Positions 33,014-40,686 of a stretch of 40,686 nucleotides of DNA are shown here, one piece after another. The DNA lies in NCBI GenBank assembly GCA_003184365.1, contig NKYR01000209.1, positions 1-40,686 on the forward strand, in the 5' to 3' direction. This DNA is from Evernia prunastri. Lineage: Eukaryota > Ascomycota > Lecanoromycetes > Lecanorales > Parmeliaceae. A program made the position numbers and the translations under genes. The stretch's first letter is position 1; the number at the start of each line of letters is the position of its first letter. A model generated the notes under the pieces. That model saw nothing but the letters and a program-made list of their open reading frames with translations, ran no database searches and had not been told where the DNA came from.

Positions 33014-34552
33014 GGTTGCGATTGTTGTGGGGGGGTTGTGGATATTTGGTTGACTTGGTGTGGGATTGATTAGACTATTTGAATGATGCAATTGGGACTA
33101 TCGGTGTGTGTTACCAAGGTACTTAAATTTTGGTGGGGCTACCATACTAATTTAAGTTAGTGGGTAAAATTAAGCGAATCTTGCGTTGCGCCCCTATCTT
33201 GCGCCCCCAGGACATCCCGAACTATGTACATTGTTCCCAGGTCTTCACAAATTGAGTCTTGAGCATTGTACTTCACCTCACTCATTGCGTCGGATTCTTA
33301 GGCTATATCACGACCTATCAAAGCAAGGAGAAGGTTGAATAAGCATCACTTTCAGTAGATGGCAGCTGGTTTGTCTTCATCATACCTGCTATTTTATCAC
33401 TTATTATTCTAATCGCTTGCCTAGATAGTATCGACGAAACAATAAGATCCTTCATTATTACTACTTCTCGGAGTCCATGTGATCAAGGAAGGGACTGTCA
33501 GAAGACACCTCCCATGTTTCAGATCAGGCTTTCAGAGCCCGTATTATCGACACCCTACCTCTCCCTCCCACCTCATATCGAAAAGGCCTCGAAGGAGATC
33601 AAACGTACTACTGTAAGATAAAAGTATACTAGGTCTATCGGCTTTAGACCTGAATTCAAAGACGCTTGGATAGTCACTGAAGAGCTGCTACGGGAATATG
33701 TTGGAACCTCTATCTTTTGACAACAGCACGTCAATCCATAGTCGGAGGCTGGTTGATAGATAGGACTGAAGAACACGTCTGTAATATTTGCAGTAATTTT
33801 TCAACAGTACTTCACACTGTCACTAATTCCAAATACGCATCGCCCGGATTCCCTTGATCTTCATATTTCTAGCAACCCGTCGTGAAAGCCGACCTCTTAA
33901 TCATAAGCCCAAAGCCCACATTTATATGGTCAAGCCTCTATTGCCATCATTTACCATTTCGTATACAGCCCAATCAACATATGCTTCGGCGGATGCAGTA
34001 TAGTGTGCTCGTTCGCTGCGTATCCTGTCTTCAACGCTATAACTATCAGCCCGGGTATCGTCACATCTGTTGTTTCTTGTGGGACATTACCTTATAATGA
34101 GGAATGATGAAATGAAAGAGGCAGCGGCTCCTGATCCCTGATCTCTTGTTCCTGAGCCCTGGCAGACTGCGCAGACAAAGCCTCCGTACTTGCCTGTACC
34201 TCGACACATTTGACACACAGTCATGATTAGGTAGAGATACGGACTTGCACTACCCTTCGAGGACTACCAATTTGGCGGTGTAGAGGCTCCAAGCTGCTAG
34301 AGGAAATGATTTCTATTGTTGAATTACTACGCTGCGGTCTGAACCCTCGTCCGGCTGCTCATTTCTAGTGCCTTGGCTGCCGTAGTGCACTTAAAGCCGA
34401 CCTACATCCGAGCTTCAAGATTCGAAAGTAAATGTACGTATTATTAGAATACGGTGAGGGTTCGCAGAATACAAAGTCTGGCAATTGATAGTCATAGTAC
34501 GTATAAACGCCAAATCATGCTATGCTATGCTATAGAAAAGATCATGTCCCTT
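33014..34552. other. Intergenic, possible transposon end near 33110-33220
   Basis: Just upstream of the minus-strand partial ORF the DNA contains GTTACCAAGGTACTTAAAT, then CTTGCGTTGCGCCCC and CTTGCGCCCCC. This juxtaposition of short repeats is reminiscent of the subterminal parts of fungal DNA transposons. No matching inverted copy was found on the left side. From 33240 to 34552 I see only short, unsupported frames. Confidence 0.35.
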
Positions 34553-35767
34553 TCAGTCAGCAACACTGATGCCAGCCTCCTCCCCACTCGCAGCAGGTTG
34601 CTCCTGCGTCTTCCTCACAGGCAGATCTTGAACGTCATCTGAGACCTCCGTGGCTTCTTTCAGCTTCTCCTTCCCTGTCGTATTGCCAGATCCCACTGCA
34701 TCTTCCACCGGCTCAGACGAAGGACTTCTGTCCGCTCCCCGACGGTCTCCCAGGACAGTTTGCGACTTATCACGCATTATCGACGCATTCGCAGCTTCTT
34801 CGACTTCGCTTGCACTTGGTACGCAGCCTACTGGTGTGGGCTCCGCCTGTCCCCGTCCTTCAAAGACCTCTCCAGACTCATCAGCTATAATCGAATTGTT
34901 GGCTGCTTCCTCTGCCTCTTTGGAGCTCGGTAACGTTGGCTGCTGACTTATATCTCCGGCTGACAACGTCTCTACTTCTGACACCTCCTCTTTCTGGCTC
35001 TTCTCCGTAACATTCTCTTCATCGTTCTTGGTGCTGGGCACATTATCCGCTTTCCCCTCGACGGTAGTGTTTCCTGTTTCGGGCTTCATGGCTTCCTCTG
35101 CCTCGGTCGTCCCGCTTGGAGGAGGCATACCCGTCGGGCCGGAATTGTCGAGCTTCTTTAGTGTTTCAGAGCTGGGTGTATCTGATTTGTCCTTTGATGC
35201 TTTAAGAGCTTCTGCACGAGCCTTTGATTTGGCGTCTCCAGCTTTCCTTGCTGCCTCGAAGCCCGCTTGCCGAATGGCTGTAGTAAGGGGACTATCCGTC
35301 GAGGACGTTGAGGGGCGAGATGGCGTATCCGTAGAAGATTTATTAGGCGATAATTTAGAAGGAGTGACAGGATTTGTGGAGGGTGTTTTAGACATGACTT
35401 CTGAGGACAGAGCAGCTGGAACTTTCGAGGGCGTAGCTGGAGCTGATGGTGCTGGTCTGGGTGCAGGTTCAACGTTGTCTTTGAGCTCGCCGTACTCATT
35501 CCATTCCTCCACCTCCTCGAGATCGCCAACAATCATGCCCATCCTGACCAGCCCTGGTAGTTTTCTTTTTCCCGCCCTTCTGCCCCAGAGCATGCGGGCT
35601 TTCTCGTCCGTAGCGACATCTAGTGCTTGGAATTTGATCTTGTTCGCCTTCAAGATGGTTTCCATGCGCGATGTTGCGGTGATAATCTGGGAGGAACCCG
35701 ATGTGAGGGAGGTATAAAGGTAGAGGTTGGGATCGGTGTGATACGATTTGGGGGTTTGGTCAGCCAT
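34553..35767 (-). CDS. SH3BGR/thioredoxin-fold protein with long disordered tail
   Basis: A single exon of 404 residues. I start it at ATG 35767 (MADQTPKSYH); a further in-frame ATG 17 codons upstream is possible but adds an unlikely leader. Residues 12-95 are the domain: LYLYTSLTSGSS (first strand), a helix with RMETILKANKIKFQALDVATDE, then GRRAGKRKLPGLVRMGMIVGDLEEVEEWNEYGEL. This matches the glutaredoxin-like SH3BGR fold: it lacks a CxxC, as usual, and keeps the cis-Pro (KLPGLV). Residues 96-404 are rich in Ser, Thr, Pro, Glu and Lys and predicted disordered. Within them a block with EEAANNSIIADES / EEAANASIMRDKS is repeated, each time followed by a GRG or DRRG turn. The role is unknown; such fungal proteins are probably cytosolic adaptors. 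No signal peptide is present. Confidence 0.88.
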   Translation of the reverse strand: MADQTPKSYHTDPNLYLYTSLTSGSSQIITATSRMETILKANKIKFQALDVATDEKARMLWGRRAGKRKLPGLVRMGMIVGDLEEVEEWNEYGELKDNVEPAPRPAPSAPATPSKVPAALSSEVMSKTPSTNPVTPSKLSPNKSSTDTPSRPSTSSTDSPLTTAIRQAGFEAARKAGDAKSKARAEALKASKDKSDTPSSETLKKLDNSGPTGMPPPSGTTEAEEAMKPETGNTTVEGKADNVPSTKNDEENVTEKSQKEEVSEVETLSAGDISQQPTLPSSKEAEEAANNSIIADESGEVFEGRGQAEPTPVGCVPSASEVEEAANASIMRDKSQTVLGDRRGADRSPSSEPVEDAVGSGNTTGKEKLKEATEVSDDVQDLPVRKTQEQPAASGEEAGISVAD

Positions 35768-36207
35768 AGTCGTTGGGGTGAAGAGGACAGTAAATGACCT
35801 ATACAAGGGGTATTTCAAAGATTGCTTCTTAATCTCCGGTCAATGTATTGGCAAGCATGACTTGGAAAGCTCATCATTTGATAGAGAAGACCAGACGTGC
35901 TAGATAGTAAAACAACAGGAATGTATCCCCGCGCGGCCGCAGCCGCTTTAACGAGTAAGCTAGCTAAGCGGTAAAGTAAGGAGGTAAGGTAAGACTCTGA
36001 TCTTTCACCTTTCAATCACTCGCTCAACTTAATTCAAATACTCTAGAAATAGTCATTGACCTTAGGCGTCACAGCAAGGTAGAGCGTATCATTCGGAGCT
36101 CGCGCAGGCTCTACTGATCTGACAAAGTGAGGTTGACGAGCTAGAATACTGTGAGATCTAACGTAAACAAACAAATGCCTTCTTCTTCAACTGCAGCAAT
36201 TTATGCT
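35768..36207. other. Intergenic
   Basis: This is the upstream region of the SH3BGR-like gene, including a GCGGCCGCAGCCGC patch near 35934-35947 and GGTAAGGTAAG repeats near 35975-35995. No gene is seen. Confidence 0.4.
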
Positions 36208-36348
36208 TTACGTGGTAACACCCCAAGTAGCCGCCGGTGCCTGGCATCCCTCAGGACCTGATTTGGTTCCATGCGAAAAAACACCACATCATTCGGAATA
36301 ATCGACTTGCTGCGCCTGGCCCGTTGTTGTTCCCCACGGCGGCTGACC
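36208..36348 (-). pseudogene. Lost C-terminal extension of the barrel protein
   Basis: These bases continue the frame of the barrel gene beyond its TAG stop. They keep family-like sequence (the VDYSE segment matches the family's VDCSEW) but contain an in-frame TGA at 36289. The TGA falls where a Trp codon TGG is expected. This is best read as the decayed 3' end of the gene. Confidence 0.6.
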
Positions 36349-37122
36349 CTAGAAAGCCTGCGTTGCCCCACTGTCCATGCAGAGATCAATATTAACATTC
36401 ATGGCTAACGAGTTCGTCTCGGTCAAGCTTGCCATGCCGCATAGGTTGACGGGCTCCCCCGGATCTTGAGCGGCACATCCGTTCGTGATCATCACCACGA
36501 TAGGAGTGCTGCTGATGGGCTTGCCTGACTCGTCGTTCCCACCACCAATTTTCCAACAGGTCCCACACGCCATACCGCCGCTCCCACCTCCCGTATTGCC
36601 CTCGCCGCCGACTCCTGCACCGCCGTTTAAATACAAGAATTGTGAGGCGGGGGCGGTGAAGCCTGACTTGGGGTTGTTGCCGCAGGCGCCTTCGTGGGCT
36701 TGACAATGTTTGTCTGTTCCCGGGGTACCTGGAGGGCCTTGGCCGTGGCGGGGGATGCTAGGTTTGTAGAGTTGGCCAATGTTACCTCCTCCTAGGTTGG
36801 AGGCGCTACTGTTGGTGGTGTACAACGAGCTTGACGAAGCGGACTCATTTGTACTTTGGGACGACTTTGAGTCGGGTACTGCAGAAGAGACGACAACGCG
36901 TAATGCTCCTGTCAAAGAGGCTGAAGGCGAGGAGCCAGCCAATTTATCGATGGGGTCGGTTCCAATACCTGGAGGCCCATCACAGCCTGGAATTTCAAGG
37001 TCCTCGCTTTCTATCTGACCAGCATAAGGGTTCTTTGGAACTTGTGCACATGCTGTCTTTGTTTGCGGAGCTGCCTGTGTGAAAATAGTGAGATATGTTA
37101 CTGCAGTGAGTAGTTCAATCAT
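36349..37122 (-). CDS. Secreted double-psi beta-barrel protein (expansin/Asp f 7-like), C-terminus cut
   Basis: A single exon of 257 residues from ATG 37122, chosen because it gives a signal peptide (MIELLTAVTYLTIFTQAAP). Residues 20-160 are low-complexity Ser/Gly/Pro-rich sequence with scattered Cys. The C-terminal barrel (about 175-257) has GGMACGTCWKI, the strand STPIVVMITNGCAAQDP, NLCGMA and NVNIDLCMDSGATQAF. This is the pattern of fungal expansin-like, RlpA-type or Asp f 7-like proteins that act on or bind wall polysaccharides. The frame hits TAG at 36349-36351 just where relatives continue. Past it the same frame reads GQPPWGTTTGQAQQVDYSE, then TGA (36289-36291), then 26 more codons to TAA 36208, ending in EGCQAPAATWGVTT. 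The protein is therefore truncated by about 45 residues, or the stops are read through or are errors. Confidence 0.82.
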   Translation of the reverse strand: MIELLTAVTYLTIFTQAAPQTKTACAQVPKNPYAGQIESEDLEIPGCDGPPGIGTDPIDKLAGSSPSASLTGALRVVVSSAVPDSKSSQSTNESASSSSLYTTNSSASNLGGGNIGQLYKPSIPRHGQGPPGTPGTDKHCQAHEGACGNNPKSGFTAPASQFLYLNGGAGVGGEGNTGGGSGGMACGTCWKIGGGNDESGKPISSTPIVVMITNGCAAQDPGEPVNLCGMASLTETNSLAMNVNIDLCMDSGATQAF

Positions 37123-38034
37123 TCTGACGCTTCTCAAGAGGGAAAAGAAGCGAACGGTGAAGACTGAAGAAACTTTGGGGTCCAACCAGTTAACAGAAGA
37201 GCATTCATTGATGCATCTGCTCTCCAGAGGTTCTATATCACTGGCAAACGGAGACCGTCTCGACCGCAGGCCACGTATTTGGCCCCCATTAAAGGCGGGC
37301 CTCCATCGAAAAGGCAACAAATCTACTCAAAAACGCGGGTCGCGAAGCTGCAAACAAATCACACGATTCTTCTTTAGACAGGTGGGAAGACGTGCAAGAG
37401 AAGATTTTGCATTCCATTAAATGCGGTTGAAACACGGCATCTCATCGCTCCTGTCAACCCATCTTTGAGCAGCGCTCATCTCTACCGCTCTCTCACCCGG
37501 AGAATCAGGTTGGGATAGAGATGTGGTGGAGGTACTAGTGCGAATGATGGATTGTAGTCGCTGCATCGTGTCTGGGGATCTTGTTTCGACACCACTTCCG
37601 TCGTCTCAGGGAGACGGGTCAACGGGATTTCCGAGCCGCTGTTGCGTTCTGTCAGCTCAAATTTCTGTTCTTCTTTTAGTTTTGTGGGGTTTCTCCCGTC
37701 CCATCTATCCCTGTTTATCATGCAATTGATGCTGAAACGTTTCAACCGCGCCATGTTGATCGTTATTGAGACCATCGTCACCAACTGATTATTTGGACCT
37801 AACGTCACCCATCGTTGTCAAAAGGGGTAACAGAAACTTATTGAAATGAACGAATTGACTGAGGCAGACCAGATTTTGTTCTGAAAGAATATCTGATGTC
37901 CACCCGAGAATCAGTTTTGATTGAGGTACTGGTGACTACAGTTACCCTGCAGGATAAAAGGCTTCCCGCGCGCGGGATCTAAACTTTAGGTACTCGCAAA
38001 TGCGCACACCGTATCGATACAGTATTAATACGGT
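37123..38034. other. Intergenic, with a short GC palindrome
   Basis: This is the promoter side of the barrel gene, then unassigned sequence. CCCGCGCGCGGG at 37965-37976 is a perfect 12-bp palindrome. The frames at 37482-37808 (-) and 37523-37729 (+) overlap and were not accepted. Base composition drops sharply to AT-rich at about 38035. Confidence 0.45.
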
Positions 38035-38269
38035 AGAGCGTAATGTGAACTGAAAATCAACAAAAAACAAAACATAGTTCGCATTCATAATCTGATATAA
38101 TAACAATAGTTAGAGATGTTAAGATTAAAAAACTAAACATTATTCTAGAATTTTATCTTAAAAAAAGAATATTTAGATCTCTAATAAAGACGCGAAATCG
38201 AAGTAATTTAGATTTTCTCTCTTGAAAACTATATATAAAAACGAAATAAAAAGTAGTAATTTTCATAAC
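38035..38269. other. AT-rich island before the first LINE fragment
   Basis: This stretch is mostly A and T with no coding frame. Similar AT-rich stretches follow each LINE fragment (38887-38987 and 39766-39830). This is the look of DNA eroded by C-to-T mutation of repeats (RIP) in filamentous fungi; that cause is inference. Confidence 0.6.
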
Positions 38270-38890
38270 TTCTCAATGGCAGTACAACTTCGAAGCGAGA
38301 AGATAGGTCTCAATGATTTTCTCTATCGAATGAAGGTATCTGGTATTCGAAACGCTGAGTGCTCATGCGGCTGGAGAAAACAGACGGTCAAACACATATT
38401 ACTGTTCTGCCCGGAACTGGCGAAAGAGAGAAGAGAACTCATTGAACAAGTCGGCACGTCAGATTATCGACAAATCTTGACACAGAAGCACGGAATACGC
38501 GCTGCCGCACGATGGATGATCAAAATAGGACGTCTCGATCAATTCTCGCTGGCCCAAGAGCAATTGGCTCGGTCCAAATTACCGCTAGGACTAGACAAAG
38601 AAACCAAAAACAAGAAAAAGGGTAAGGAGAAGAGGGGAAGCAAAAAGAAGGCATAGAAGGAGACAATCACGGAAACAATAGCGGCAGACTGAAAGAGAAC
38701 GGAAGTGACAGTGGTTTGTGGCAACAACTTGACAGTCAAAGACTAAGAGTTGACAACAATGATAACACGAGAGGATAAGTTGAAGTTTTTGTCCGAAAGG
38801 TTTCTTCAGCGCTACAAATATTCGAGGAACTCCCTGATTAGTAAAGTAGTTTACTAGATAGGCGTATTAAGCAATCAATCAATCAATAAT
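38270..38890 (+). mobile_element. LINE (Tad-like) 3' fragment, copy 1
   Basis: The frame from about 38270 to TAG 38654-38656 encodes the C-terminal end of a fungal non-LTR retrotransposon pol protein. Its features are SMAVQLRSEKIGLNDFLYRM, a zinc-type C-x-C-GW...KHILLFC block, AARWMIKIGRLDQFSLAQEQL, and a Lys-rich tail. The 5' end is truncated in the middle of the protein, as is usual for LINEs, and joins AT-rich DNA. The 3' UTR contains TTGAAGTTTTTGTCC and GGTTTCTTCA, then GGCGTATTAAGC and a tail of (AATC)n at 38872-38886. The fragment cannot move by itself. Confidence 0.85.
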
Positions 38891-38987
38891 AATAAATTAA
38901 TATTACTTTTTATTACGATTCGAGATTAATTTTATTAGAAAATCTTAATACTCGATCGTTAATATTCTATATATTAATATCTAATAA

Positions 38988-39765
38988 AGGGCTCTTAAAG
39001 CCCTGAAAGAAAAAAGCTGGGACCTAGCGGCCACCAGCACAAGAAGAAAGAAGAATTGGGTTAATCCATATAGGGACGTCGAGGAATATCAGAGCATTGA
39101 CGTAATTGGACGGAAAATACAAGACTGGTTCCGAGAACGGAGATCCAAGAAATGGGAAAAATATCAACGAAGAATTCCTATCGCAACGAGAACCCCTGCC
39201 CAGGCAGGGAACTTATATGACGGCAGGTTCGACCACCACAAGATGCTGAGGAAGGCTGAGAGCTCGGTCGCTGTCCAAATGAGAAGCGGCAAAATCGGGC
39301 TTAACGCATTCCTCAACAGGATAAGGGTTCCAGGTATCGACCCCGACTGCAGGTGCGGATGGAGAAGACAAGATGTCAAGCATATCCTCCNAACAGCTTC
39401 GAGTTGGCCAGCGAACAACTCCAACGGTCAAGACTACCCCTCGGGGTAGAGGAGACCATTAAGCCCAAAAAGGGCGCACGAAGAAGCGATCGTACCCGCC
39501 TCTAGAGGCGGGGGCGATCAGAGATACAAAAGTCAGAGAATAGAAGAGTCGGCGCAAAGAAGTAGAGAGATGTGCGGTGGTGTAATAGGGCTCCTAAGGA
39601 GCACAGCAGAAGGGAGAGCGTACTGTTTAGTTGAAGTTTTTGTCCAGAGGTTCGCCCTCAGGTTTCTTCAACGCCCAGCCGTAAAGCTGGTTCAGCGTTA
39701 ATGTTACCCTCATTAGCTTACATCAAGTAGCTAGCATAGGCGTATAAAACAATCAATCAATCAAT
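38988..39765 (+). mobile_element. LINE (Tad-like) 3' fragment, copy 2, with N gap
   Basis: Coding sequence runs from 38988 to the N at 39391 and resumes at 39398 to TAG 39503-39505. It has the same end-of-pol features as copy 1 but starts earlier, with WVNPYRDVEEYQS, KIQDWFRERRSKKWEKYQ and RKAESSVAVQMRSGKIGLNA. The C-x-C-GW...KHIL block then stops at the N. After the N it reads FELASEQLQRSRLPLGVEE, matching copy 1 about 48 codons further on, so roughly 145 bp are missing at the N. The 3' UTR shares TTGAAGTTTTTGTCC and GGCGTAT and ends in (AATC)n at 39751-39765. The two copies differ at many residues, so they are separate insertions, not a recent duplication. Confidence 0.85.
39391..39391. other. 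Ambiguous base hiding about 145 bp
   Basis: Comparison with LINE copy 1 shows that the sequence jumps from KHIL to F-x-LA-x-EQL across this N, skipping about 48 codons. The N therefore marks a collapsed gap, or a deletion at that point. Confidence 0.65.
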
Positions 39766-39903
39766 ATCTAATAAATAAATTCGAAGATATTAAGTAAATT
39801 AATATTCAGAAGAAATAATATACGTCATAGTTCTAGCTTAGCCCAGTAAGCCCCGGAGCTTGAAAGCCTCCGAGGCTTGCCCTAATTGGGAAATGAGATC
39901 TTG

Positions 39904-39963
39904 GCGCGAAGAAGACTTCATAGGTTTCCCTTCCTACTTCGTGATTCTTCTTCTTCTTCGCGC
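39904..39963. repeat. Inverted repeat upstream of the Gypsy gag
   Basis: GCGCGAAGAAGA (39904-39915) is the exact reverse complement of TCTTCTTCGCGC (39952-39963), with a 36-bp loop. It lies 100-160 bp before the gag start, where the 5' LTR or leader of the element should be. I could not define LTR ends or a primer-binding site. Confidence 0.7.
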
Positions 39964-40063
39964 AATATGTACTTAATCACCTTACATATATAGTTAGTAT
40001 ATATGCCTATTTCTCACCTGTGTCACTATATTGCGCCGGCACATATATACCTCGGTACTACCT

Positions 40064-40686
40064 ATGATTCCGTCTTCGAGTGCAGCAACTCCTGCTGAGC
40101 CCCCTGGGTACCGAGACGCCCTCGTCAATCAAGATGTTTTCATGCGAGCAATTGAAAGCGACCCCGACCACTGGCTTCCTTACCTACGGAACCAGTCCCA
40201 ACAATACCAGAATCTCGTATACGAAGCCAGTTCGTTCGAAGATCTGAACTCACAGCTCCAGCAATCCCAAGCCACGGTCCAGGAGCTGAACCGTCAAATC
40301 GAAGCAGCTAACACTGCTCGAGACCAAGCCTGCAACGCCTTACGACAGGCCCAAGCCCAGAGCCCAAGTCAACTCACCCCAGCTTCCCTCACCTGCTCCT
40401 AACCCAGCTCCCCGTCTATCCGCCAAGCACCCTGATCCCGATAAATACAACGGGACCGGTGGTCAAGTAAGACTACAAACCTTCGTCAACCAATGCAAGC
40501 TGAAGCTCGCTGTCAATGGAGATCATTTTGAAAGAGGAGGAACTCGCTCTCCGGAGCAAAACAAATTGGCGTATATAGCCTCACGTCTGGAAGGCAAGGC
40601 TGCCTCCAGGATCGACCCTCTTATCAAGGAGGATGGGTTGATTGAAATAGAAAGTGTCCCCGCTATGTTCAAGACCTTGCAAGTGG
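40064..40686 (+). mobile_element. Ty3/Gypsy retrotransposon, gag region with frame break, runs off the window
   Basis: ATG 40064 begins a Gag-like frame (MIPSSSAATPAEPPGYRDAL). It has a coiled-coil-like Gln/Leu-rich segment (SQLQQSQATVQELNRQIEAA) and stops at TAA 40400-40402. One frame over, from about 40385, the text continues as PAPNPAPRLSAKHPDPDKYNGT. It then reads TFVNQCKLKLAVN, NKLAYIASRLEGKAA and FKTLQV to the window edge. This is the classic fungal Gypsy Gag (DPDKF/Y-x-G, then a helical capsid region), so the two frames belong to one protein split by a single-base shift near 40370-40400. Pol lies outside the window. Confidence 0.8.

Noticed and set aside
35028..35717. 229-codon plus-strand frame
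   Set aside because: Antisense shadow of the SH3BGR-like gene, whose domain and codon pattern are clear.
1..40686. CRISPR arrays, bacterial operons, riboswitches
   Set aside because: The window is eukaryotic (telomere, spliceosomal introns, LINE and Gypsy elements); no such structures were seen.

Overview
The window starts at a chromosome end: bases 1-97 are a perfect run of the AACCCT telomere repeat (TTAGGG on the other strand). The genes have one to five short introns (about 50-95 bp) with GTRAGT-type donors and CTAAY/CTGAY branch points. They include families typical of filamentous ascomycetes: AIM9-like kinase, Rds1-like ferritin-domain protein, WSC lectin, SET, 2EXR/F-box-like and Cys-rich secreted proteins. 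I read it as a subtelomere of a Pezizomycotina fungus, most likely a Dothideomycete. The class is inferred from gene style, not proven.

From the telomere inward: a degenerate RING-type gene (322-1230, +); a secreted beta-rich protein (2884-3621, +); a six-exon AIM9-like mitochondrial phosphotransferase (5188-7197, -); a small frame-broken hypothetical gene (7624-7967, -); a secreted ferritin-like/Rds1-type protein (10094-11252, +); a SET-domain methyltransferase (12391-13468, -); an F-box/2EXR-like protein (15457-16323, +); a divergently transcribed pair of paralogous secreted Cys proteins (16706-17583, - and 17981-18812, +); a secreted WSC-domain protein (20599-21916, -); a full-size but broken ABCG transporter gene (22720-26022, -); a conserved fungal protein of unknown function (28213-29197, -); a HExxH metallopeptidase-like protein (30438-31637, +); a zone with an N where two open frames converge (about 32700-33240); a thioredoxin-fold SH3BGR-like protein with a long disordered tail (34553-35767, -); and a secreted double-psi beta-barrel protein cut short by in-frame stops (36349-37122, -).

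From about 38,000 to the right edge the DNA is transposon territory. Two 3' fragments of Tad-like LINEs lie in tandem, each with an (AATC)n tail and set in AT-rich islands. After them comes the start of a Ty3/Gypsy gag with a frame break, running off the window.

There is no operon-like logic. Six of the protein genes encode predicted secreted proteins, and several others show decay (ABC transporter, barrel protein, small hypothetical gene, gag). That is the mix expected of a fast-evolving chromosome end. The most unusual items are the divergent secreted paralog pair with conserved intron positions, and the ABC transporter interrupted exactly inside its Walker B/D-loop by a 314-bp insert with a 4-bp target duplication. 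All exon joins were worked out by eye from splice signals and frame continuity, without alignment tools.
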